In this document: positions 54,578-64,000 of the stretch, one piece after another
Numbering within the stretch: position 1 is the first letter of the stretch
Layout: each line of letters opens with the position of its first letter
Notes under the pieces: model-generated
Database searches by the model: none
The model's input: only the letters and a program-made list of their open reading frames with translations
Told to the model about the DNA's origin: nothing
Program-made: the position numbers and the translations under genes
From: Actinoplanes lobatus
GTDB taxonomy: Bacteria > Actinomycetota > Actinomycetes > Mycobacteriales > Micromonosporaceae
NCBI RefSeq assembly: GCF_014205215.1
Contig: NZ_JACHNC010000001.1
Span: forward strand, 1,059,001-1,123,000
Reading direction: 5' to 3'
DNA length: 64,000 bases

Positions 54578-56610
54578 CCTGCCCCCTCATCGTTTGACGG
54601 TTTAACTGCCGGGCCTGAGTCTATTTCGCCGCGATTCCCGGGCTTGACCGGGCGGTACCGCCGGCGCCACGCGGCAAGATCGGCGGCCGGCATGGGACGG
54701 GCGTGGAACCAGCCCTGCGCCATGTGGCAGCCGGCGGCCGCGAGCATCCGCCAGGTGGCCTCGTCCTCCACGCCCTCGGCGACGGCGCGCAGCCCCAGCG
54801 AGTCGGCCAGGCCGATCACCGAGCGGACGATCGCGGCGTCGCCCCGGTCGGTGGTCATGCCCAGCACGAACGAGCGATCGATCTTCACCTCGGCGAGTGG
54901 CAACCGCCGAAGATGCTGCAACGACGAGTAGCCGGTGCCGAAGTCGTCCAGCGAGATGCCCACGCCCATCCGGCTGAGCCGGGTGGTGGTCTCCAGGACC
55001 CGGTGCGGGTCGGCCATCAGCGCGCTCTCGGTGATCTCCAACTGCAGAAGATCAGCGGGTACGCCGTACCGGCCGAGCAGCGCGCCCACCCGGTCCGCGA
55101 TGTCCCCGGCGTGCAGGTCGCGGGCGCTGACGTTGACCGCGGCCCGCAGCGGCACACGGTCCCGCCGCCAGGCCGCGAGCTGGGCCACCACCTCCTCCAG
55201 CACACGTGCGGTGAGCAGCCGCATCACCGGGGTCGGCTCGGCCGCGCGGAGCAGCTCCTCCGGGCCGACCGTGCCGCGCCGCGGATGCCGCCAGCGCAGC
55301 AGCGCCTCCACGCCGACCACCTCGCCGGTCGCGATGGCGACCTGCGGCTGGTAGTAGAGGACTATCCCGTCGTCGGGCGGGTCCCGGCGCAGCGCGGTGC
55401 GCAGGTCGGCGACCAGGGTGAGCTTGTCGGGGGTGTGCTCGGCCACGTCCGGCCCGTGCACGGCGACCTGGTCACCGCGCTCTTTCGCCTCGTACATGGC
55501 CGACTCGGCCTCGCGCAGCAGGGTGCTGTCGTCGCGGCGGCCGGATTGCAGTGCTATCCCGATCGAGGCGCTCAGCTCGACCGGGGTGCCGTCCAGCGGG
55601 AACGGGCGGCTCAGCTCGTCGGTCAGGTGCTGGGCGATGCGCCGGGCCGAGGCCGGGTCCTCGACCCGGGTGGCGAGCACCGCGAACTCGTCGCCGCCGA
55701 GCCGGACCACCAGGTCGTGGGTGGGCACCGCGGCGGTCAGCCGGTCGGCGACCCGGGTCAGCAGCCGGTCCCCGGCGCCGTGGCCGAGGGCGTCGTTGAC
55801 CGTGCGGAACCGGTCCAGGTCGATCAGGAGCAGGGCGCGGCGCCGGTGCGGGTCGCGTTCGGCCATCGCGGCCTGGAGGCCACGCCGGTTGGGCAGGCCG
55901 GTCAGCGGGTCGAAGCGGGTGGCCCGCTCGAACTCGCCGGCCCAGCGGACCATCCGGTGCACGGCGTGCAGCGCCAGCAGGGCCAGCGGCAGCAGCGCCG
56001 GGCTGACCCGGGCCGCGACCAGCACCACCGGGCCGAGCAGCAGCAGGGCCGCGGTGGCGAACAGGTCGGCGTGGCCGCGGCGGCGCCGGCGTGGCGGGAC
56101 GTCCGAGGTCAGCGCCCGGGCCAGGGCGGCCACCGAGTACCGGGCGAGCATCCAGGTGACGGCGGCCACGCAGATCAGCACCGCCGCCCACCAGCCCGGG
56201 CTGTCGTCGACACGCAGCGACGCCAGGTGGGCGACGGCCGACGCGGCGAGCAGCGCCGCAGCGTGCTGCACGGTCAGGTGCAGGGTACGCCGGGGCGAAT
56301 GCCGCATCCGGGCGCCCGCCACCGCCACCGCCACCGTCTGCACGGCCACCGCCGGCAGCGCTCCCCAGGCGAGGGCGATGCCGAAGGTGAAGCAGATCGA
56401 CGGCAGGATCACCGAGCTGGCGCGGCGGCCGGGCACCACGTACGGCCGGACGTCCACCAGAACGGCCAGCACCGCCATGGTCCAGAAGGCCGGTGTCAGG
56501 CCGCCGCTCGCCCAGATCAACGGGACGGCGGCCACCACGGCCGGCACGGTGGTGACAAGCACGGCACGGCGGTGGTCCGGACCGGCCAACCGTGGGCGAG
56601 CGGCATCCAT
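54550..56610 (-). CDS. Membrane GGDEF-EAL cyclic di-GMP enzyme
   Basis: A 686-residue protein with six or seven hydrophobic segments (about 15-225), a GGDEF domain (about 232-390, [10 protein letters not shown] intact) and an EAL domain (about 400-655). The EAL site is complete: EALLRW, NVSARDL, LEITES, DDFGTG, KIDRSF and EGVED. Both synthesis and breakdown of c-di-GMP are therefore possible. It is the best-preserved of the three such proteins in this window. Its stop codon lies 28 nt inside gatC, so read-through from this gene could feed the gatCAB operon. ATG 56608-56610 begins [10 protein letters not shown]. No extracellular sensor domain is apparent; the membrane region may itself sense. 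Confidence 0.9.
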   Translation of the reverse strand: MDAARPRLAGPDHRRAVLVTTVPAVVAAVPLIWASGGLTPAFWTMAVLAVLVDVRPYVVPGRRASSVILPSICFTFGIALAWGALPAVAVQTVAVAVAGARMRHSPRRTLHLTVQHAAALLAASAVAHLASLRVDDSPGWWAAVLICVAAVTWMLARYSVAALARALTSDVPPRRRRRGHADLFATAALLLLGPVVLVAARVSPALLPLALLALHAVHRMVRWAGEFERATRFDPLTGLPNRRGLQAAMAERDPHRRRALLLIDLDRFRTVNDALGHGAGDRLLTRVADRLTAAVPTHDLVVRLGGDEFAVLATRVEDPASARRIAQHLTDELSRPFPLDGTPVELSASIGIALQSGRRDDSTLLREAESAMYEAKERGDQVAVHGPDVAEHTPDKLTLVADLRTALRRDPPDDGIVLYYQPQVAIATGEVVGVEALLRWRHPRRGTVGPEELLRAAEPTPVMRLLTARVLEEVVAQLAAWRRDRVPLRAAVNVSARDLHAGDIADRVGALLGRYGVPADLLQLEITESALMADPHRVLETTTRLSRMGVGISLDDFGTGYSSLQHLRRLPLAEVKIDRSFVLGMTTDRGDAAIVRSVIGLADSLGLRAVAEGVEDEATWRMLAAAGCHMAQGWFHARPMPAADLAAWRRRYRPVKPGNRGEIDSGPAVKPSNDEGAGWPPSPAKR

Positions 56611-56735
56611 GCGACCTCCACGATGGCCTCGATCACCGATCGCCTACACCATAGATCCATATGGCGCTTTTTGTCCGAAAGCGCCTAAACGTTGTTAGCC
56701 GTCGGATAGCTCTCAGACGTGCGATCCGTCGGGAT

Positions 56736-59951
<3,216 letters not shown>

Positions 59952-59959
<8 letters not shown>

Positions 59960-61040
59960 GCGACGACACCCGGGAACCGGCCGTGATCGTCGCCGAGCCG
60001 AGCACGATGTCCCCCTCGGGATCCGGCTGGTAGGCGACGATCGCCTGACCTGCGGCGACGCCTCGCGCCGGTGATTTCAAAGCAGCGACCAGGGCATCGG
60101 AGGCGACCGACACCGAAGCCGGGACCACCTCGCCGTGCGCCCGCAGCTGAACCTCGCAATCCAGCCGGGTGTCCGCGCCGTGCCAGATCGGCCGATCGGC
60201 GGTGACCACGTCGACCTCAAGATCCTCACGCGGGCCGACGGTCACCGTGTTGGTCACCGGGGTGATCGACAGCACGTAGCGCGGGCGGCCGTCGGCGGCG
60301 GGAACCCGCAGGTCGAGGCCCTTGCGCTGGCCGATGGTGAACCCGTACGCCCCGTTGTGGGTGCCCAGCCGCTCGCCGGTGCGCCCGTCCACGATGTCGC
60401 CGGGCGCCGACCCGAGGCGGCCCTCCAGGAACCCGCGGGTGTCACCGTCGGCGATGAAGCAGATGTCGTGCGAATCCGGCTTGTCGGCCACGGCCAGCCC
60501 ACGCTCGGCGGCCTCGGCCCGGACCCGCTCCTTCGTCGAGTCGCCGAGCGGGAAGATCGCCCGGTCGAGCTGGGCCCGGGTCAGGACGGCCAGCACGTAC
60601 GACTGGTCCTTGGCCAGGTCGACACTGCGCCGCAGCAGGCCGTCAGCGCCCAGGCGGGCGTGGTGGCCGGTGACCACCGCGTCGAAGCCCAGGGCCACCG
60701 CCCGGTCCAGCACCGCCGCGAACTTGATCTTCTCGTTGCAGCGCAGGCAGGGATTCGGGGTACGGCCGGCCGCGTACTCGTTCACGAAGTCGTCGACGAC
60801 GCTGTCGTGGAACTCCTCGGCCATGTCCCACACGTAGAACGGGATGCCGATCACATCGGCGGCCCGGCGGGCATCCCGCGAGTCCTCCAGGGTGCAGCAG
60901 CCGCGCGCCCCGGTCCGGAACGTCTGGGGGTTACGGGCGAGCGCGAGGTGCACGCCGGTGACATCATGGCCGGCGTCACGGGCGCGCGCGGCGGCGACCG
61001 CCGAATCGACACCGCCCGACATGGCTGCGAGAACACGCAT
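59952..61040 (-). CDS. mnmA: tRNA-uridine 2-sulfurtransferase
   Basis: A 362-residue enzyme that thiolates U34 of Lys, Glu and Gln tRNAs using ATP and sulfur from a cysteine desulfurase. The ATP pyrophosphatase loop SGGVDS is at residues 8-13. The catalytic cysteines are in PNPCLRC (Cys98, Cys101) and HDICFI (Cys194). A second cysteine pair GCCTLED is typical of actinobacterial members. It begins 9 nt after the cysteine desulfurase stop, the functional partner, and overlaps the MetE-like gene at its end. Confidence 0.95.
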
Positions 61041-61049
61041 GTTCCCAGC

Positions 61050-62225
61050 CTATCTGGACGTCTTCCAGGCCCCCGCCCGGCGGGCGCGTTCCACCGCGCC
61101 CGGCAGCGCCGCGAGCAGCGCGTCCACATCCGCCTTCGTGCTGTCGTGCCCCAGGCTGAACCGCAGCGACGAGCGGGCCCGCGGATCGTCGGCGCCCATC
61201 GCCAGCAGCACGTGACTGGGCTGGGCCACGCCGGCCGAACACGCCGAACCGGTCGAGCAGTAGATGCCCTGCGCGTCCAGGAGCAGCAGCAGCGCGTCGC
61301 CCTCGCAGCCCGGGAAGGAGAAGTGGGCGTTGCCCGGCAGCCGGTCGGCCGGGTCGCCGTTGTAGATCGCGTCCGGGATCGCCGCGCACACCCGCTCCAC
61401 CAGGTCGTCACGCAGCGCCGCCACCCGGATGACGTGCTCCTCCCGGCTGGCGACCGCGGCCTCCACGGCAGTGGCGAACGCCACCACGCCCGGGGTGTCC
61501 AGGGTCCCGGATCGCACGTCCCGCTCCTGGCCGCCGCCGTGCAACAACGGCGTGCAGGTCACGTCCCGGCCCAGCAGCAGCGCGCCGACACCGACCGGAC
61601 CGCCCACCTTGTGCCCGGTGAGCGTGAGCGCCGAGGCGCCGCTCGCCGCGAAGTCCACCGGCACCTGCCCGACCGCCTGCACCGCGTCGGTGTGGAACGG
61701 GATCCCGGCGGCCGCGGCCAGCGCCGCCAGCGCCGCGACCGGCTGCACCGTGCCGACCTCGTTGTTCGCCCACTGCACGCTGACCACGGCGATCTCGCTG
61801 CCGTGCGCCCGCACCAGCTCGGCGAACGCCTCCGCGTCCACCCGCCCGGCCGCGTCCACCGGTTGCAGCGCCGTCTTGGCGCCCTCGTGCTGCCCCAGCC
61901 AGTCGACCGCGTCCAGCACGGCGTGATGCTCGACGGCCGAGGCCACCACGCGGCGCATGCGCTGATCGGCGTCCCGCCGGGCCCAGAAGATCCCCTTGAC
62001 CGCGAGGTTGTCCGCCTCGGTCCCGCCACCCGTGAAGATCACCTCGGACGGCCGGGCCCCCAGCGCCGCCGCGATCCGCTCCCGCGACTCCTCGACCAGG
62101 CGCCGGGCTCCACGACCCGCCGCATGCAGCGAAGACGGGTTTCCAAGCTCACGCGCCGCGGCGACATAGGCGTCGAGCGCGGCAGGCAGCATCGGCGTGG
62201 TCGCCGCATGATCCAGGTAGGCCAT
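61050..62225 (-). CDS. Cysteine desulfurase (IscS/NifS family)
   Basis: A 391-residue PLP enzyme that takes sulfur from cysteine and passes it on as persulfide. The start YLDHAATTP, His101 in VEHHAVLD, the PLP lysine Lys206 in TGHKVGGP and the mobile catalytic Cys329 in [10 protein letters not shown] are all present. The ATG (62223-62225) has GGGGGTG upstream; codons before it belong to a non-coding low-complexity stretch. It is followed 9 nt later by mnmA, so tRNA thiolation is the likely main duty (iscS or the tRNA-specific type; the name is left open). The same order occurs in M. tuberculosis (Rv3025c/Rv3024c). Confidence 0.93.
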   Translation of the reverse strand: MAYLDHAATTPMLPAALDAYVAAARELGNPSSLHAAGRGARRLVEESRERIAAALGARPSEVIFTGGGTEADNLAVKGIFWARRDADQRMRRVVASAVEHHAVLDAVDWLGQHEGAKTALQPVDAAGRVDAEAFAELVRAHGSEIAVVSVQWANNEVGTVQPVAALAALAAAAGIPFHTDAVQAVGQVPVDFAASGASALTLTGHKVGGPVGVGALLLGRDVTCTPLLHGGGQERDVRSGTLDTPGVVAFATAVEAAVASREEHVIRVAALRDDLVERVCAAIPDAIYNGDPADRLPGNAHFSFPGCEGDALLLLLDAQGIYCSTGSACSAGVAQPSHVLLAMGADDPRARSSLRFSLGHDSTKADVDALLAALPGAVERARRAGAWKTSR

Positions 62226-62488
62226 CACCCCCAGCTTAGGCCGTCCTCCCGTCACCGCCCCCGCCCGAGTCCTCCCAAGATCAAAATCACTGCCCCGCTC
62301 CGGTACGCCCCTCGCCGCCCCCGACCACACCCCGACCGTCCCGCCTCTTCCCGGCGACCTCAGCGGCCCTCCCGCCCGTGCCGCCCGCGCCGGGCTGAGA
62401 TCGGTGGTCCGGCTGCCTCCCAGAGCCCTCTCAACCGCACCAGAACAGCCCCAGAGCCAGCCGCAAAGATCCGCGACTCGCCCGCACC

Positions 62489-62632
62489 ACGAAACGGTCA
62501 CCCCAAGCCGGACGGCGGCGCGCAAAACGTCCCCCGCCAAACGCCGCCGGTGTCGAGACAACGAAACGGTCACCCCAAGCCGGACGGCGGCGCGCTAAAC
62601 GTCCCCGCAAAACGCCGCCGGTGTCGAGGCAG
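62489..62632. repeat. Direct repeat, two copies offset by 72 bp
   Basis: Copies begin at 62489 and 62561 with ACGAAACGGTCACCCCAAGC and end near GGTGTCGAG. They differ by a few substitutions and two bases of length. The right copy runs into the long palindrome that follows. The first part of this 538-bp intergenic region (62226-62488) has nothing recognisable. Confidence 0.8.
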
Positions 62633-62708
62633 ATGATTTGCCGACGCCAGCGGGTTTTGCTGGCGGCGGGAAATCACCTGCCTCGACACCGGTTACAAGG
62701 CGTTTTGC
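62607..62708. repeat. Long imperfect palindrome between etfA and the cysteine desulfurase gene
   Basis: Arms 62618-62651 and 62659-62692 are 34 bp each with only three or four mismatches and a 7-nt loop. After a short asymmetric interruption the pairing resumes outside (62607-62616 with 62699-62708, GCAAAACGCC). The whole could fold into a stem of about 44 bp, far longer than a normal terminator. Two copies of GCCGCGGAGCGAAGC follow at about 62707-62760. Perhaps it is a MITE-like element, a REP-type repeat or the etf operon terminator. Confidence 0.8.
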
Positions 62709-62763
62709 CGCGGAGCGAAGCGGAGCAATCAGGCACAGTGCCGCGGAGCGAAGCTAGCCCAAC

Positions 62764-63696
62764 CTACTTGCGCTTGCGGATCTCGTCGGCCGCCTGCGGG
62801 ACGACCTTGAAGAGGTCGCCGACCACGCCGAAGTCGGCGAGCTCGAAGATGGGCGCCTCGGCGTCCTTGTTGACCGCGACGATGGTCTTCGAGGTCTGCA
62901 TGCCGGCCCGGTGCTGGATCGCGCCGGAGATGCCGAGTGCCACGTAGAGCTGCGGCGACACGGTCTTGCCGGTCTGGCCGACCTGGAACTGGTGCGGGTA
63001 GTAGCCCGAGTCGACGGCCGCGCGGGACGCGCCGACGGCGCCGCCGAGCAGGTCGGCGAGCTCCTCGACCAGCTTGAAGTTGTCGGCGTTGCCGACGCCG
63101 CGGCCGCCGGAGACGACGATGCCGGCCTCGGTGAGCTCGGGGCGGGAGCCCTTCTGCTCGGCGACCCGCTCGACGACCTTGGTCAGCTTGTCGGTGTCCG
63201 ACACGGCCACGGTCAGCTGCTCGACGGCCGGGGTGGCGGCCGACGGCTCAGGGGTGACCGAGTTCGGGCGGATGGTGACGATCGGCAGGCCCTTGGTGAC
63301 CTTGGTCTTGACGATCGCCGAGCCGGCGAAGATCGCCTGGGTGGCGGTGCCGTCGGCGTCGAGGCCGACGGCGTCGGTGAGCAGGCCGTTGTCCAGCTTG
63401 ATCGCCAGGCGGGCGGCGATCTCCTTGCCCTCCTGGGTGGAGGCGAGCAGCACGGCGGCGGGCTGGACCCGCTTCACCAGCTCGGCGACCACGGTGGCCT
63501 TGGGGGCGACCAGGTAGCCGTCGACGTCCTCACCGGACGCCGTGTAGATCTTCTCGGCGCCGAATTCGCCGAGCTTCGCGGTGTCGGCGTCGCCGAACAC
63601 CACCGCCGAGACCGACCCGAGTCCACGGGCGATCGTGAGCATCTCGAGGGTGACCTTCTTGACGCCGGCCTCGACGACGACCAATACCTCAGCCAT
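62764..63696 (-). CDS. etfA: Electron transfer flavoprotein subunit alpha
   Basis: A 310-residue FAD-binding subunit (also fixB) that passes electrons from acyl-CoA dehydrogenases to the quinone pool. The C-terminal FAD domain contains the full signature [12 protein letters not shown], the [17 protein letters not shown] block, [19 protein letters not shown] and the [15 protein letters not shown] motif. The ATG begins [11 protein letters not shown]. The gene follows etfB by 21 bp on the same strand, as in M. tuberculosis (Rv3028c/Rv3029c). Confidence 0.96.
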   Translation of the reverse strand: MAEVLVVVEAGVKKVTLEMLTIARGLGSVSAVVFGDADTAKLGEFGAEKIYTASGEDVDGYLVAPKATVVAELVKRVQPAAVLLASTQEGKEIAARLAIKLDNGLLTDAVGLDADGTATQAIFAGSAIVKTKVTKGLPIVTIRPNSVTPEPSAATPAVEQLTVAVSDTDKLTKVVERVAEQKGSRPELTEAGIVVSGGRGVGNADNFKLVEELADLLGGAVGASRAAVDSGYYPHQFQVGQTGKTVSPQLYVALGISGAIQHRAGMQTSKTIVAVNKDAEAPIFELADFGVVGDLFKVVPQAADEIRKRK

Positions 63697-63717
63697 GTCT
63701 TCCTAATCCCCTCAGAC

Positions 63718-64000
63718 TCAGACGAACTTCTCGGTGGCCAGGTACGCGACGAGCTGCTCGCCACCGGTGCCCTCGTCGACGACCTTGGCGCCGCCGGCAC
63801 GGGCCGGGCGCTTCGCGTACTCGAGGACCTGGCTGGTGGCGCCGGCGGAGCCGACCTCACCGGCGGAGACGCCCAGGTCACCCAGGGACAGGCTCTGCAC
63901 GGGCTTCTTCTTGGCGGCCATGATGCCCTTGAAGGACGGGTACCGCGGCTCGTTGATGGTGTCCCAGACGCTGACGATCGCCGGGGTGGCGGCCGTGACG
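63718..64000 (-). CDS. etfB: Electron transfer flavoprotein subunit beta, C-terminal part
   Basis: The frame is open to the window edge, so only the last 93 complete codons are present. VTAATPAIVSVWDTINEPRYPSFKGIMAAKKKP is the conserved AMP-binding/recognition-loop region of EtfB, followed by the C-terminal tail AGATSQVLEYAKRP. It is the partner of the downstream etfA, 21 bp away. Confidence 0.9.
   Translation of the reverse strand, partial: VTAATPAIVSVWDTINEPRYPSFKGIMAAKKKPVQSLSLGDLGVSAGEVGSAGATSQVLEYAKRPARAGGAKVVDEGTGGEQLVAYLATEKFV

Overview
This window is high-GC DNA from a Gram-positive actinomycete, most likely a Micromonosporaceae genome of Actinoplanes type. The evidence is the uniformly high GC with GTG/TTG starts, the actinobacterial gene families (PH-domain CFP-6-like protein, SARP-like regulator, MetE-like protein beside ligA) and the gene order. 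The backbone leuB-serA-ilvC-ilvN-ilvB ... PH protein ... gatB-gatA-gatC ... ligA-MetE-like-mnmA-cysteine desulfurase-etfA-etfB matches, from memory, the order of the same genes in Mycobacterium tuberculosis (roughly Rv2995c to Rv3029c). The window is therefore conserved core chromosome with accessory blocks set into it.

Layout. 1-9.5 kb: end of a putative DNA glycosylase gene, a tyrosine phosphatase, citramalate synthase (cimA), an editing-less threonyl-tRNA synthetase, a GNAT/endonuclease pair, an M16 peptidase pair and arfB. 9.2-11.6 kb: a decayed integrated element that appears to have used arfB as its attachment gene. It carries a 47-residue membrane protein, an internally duplicated secreted protein, a serine-recombinase fragment and a displaced, broken second arfB 3' end. 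11.7-24.7 kb: an Rpn-like nuclease, then the branched-chain amino acid and serine genes ilvE, leuB, serA, ilvBNC and ilvD, with a GGDEF-EAL protein between ilvB and ilvD. 24.9-37.9 kb: an accessory secretion block with a membrane protein, a 1765-residue haem peroxidase/RTX/Fn3 protein, an unknown exported protein, a Tat-type multicopper oxidase, a divergent SARP-like regulator and a PKD-domain protein. 38-42.5 kb: a sugar ABC importer without an ATPase, plus a LacI regulator. 42.5-48.6 kb: a PAS-GGDEF-EAL protein, a PH protein, a PQQ sugar dehydrogenase-like lipoprotein and a membrane metallophosphoesterase. 48.6-49.9 kb: repeat-rich DNA with no gene. 49.9-64 kb: an exported repeat protein, gatCAB, another GGDEF-EAL protein, ligA, MetE-like, mnmA, cysteine desulfurase and the etf operon, cut by the window end.

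How the genes work together. cimA, ilvBNC, ilvD, ilvE and leuB cover much of isoleucine, valine and leucine synthesis. Two of these units (cimA and ilvB) have short leader peptides rich in Val/Leu/Ile codons followed by terminator hairpins, which is the layout of transcription attenuation. leuB may have a third. The editing-less threonyl-tRNA synthetase has an analogous leader with three consecutive Thr codons. The multicopper oxidase, unknown protein and peroxidase form one transcription unit facing a SARP-like regulator, and look like a dedicated extracellular oxidation system. mnmA with the cysteine desulfurase forms a tRNA thiolation unit, and gatCAB makes Gln-tRNA(Gln)/Asn-tRNA(Asn).

The most novel candidates are the Thr-leader-controlled second threonyl-tRNA synthetase, the oxidase/peroxidase/SARP locus, the arfB-integrated element remnant, and two unexplained palindromic repeat regions (48.9-49.5 kb and 62.5-62.7 kb). 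All calls come from reading the sequence; no database search was run.
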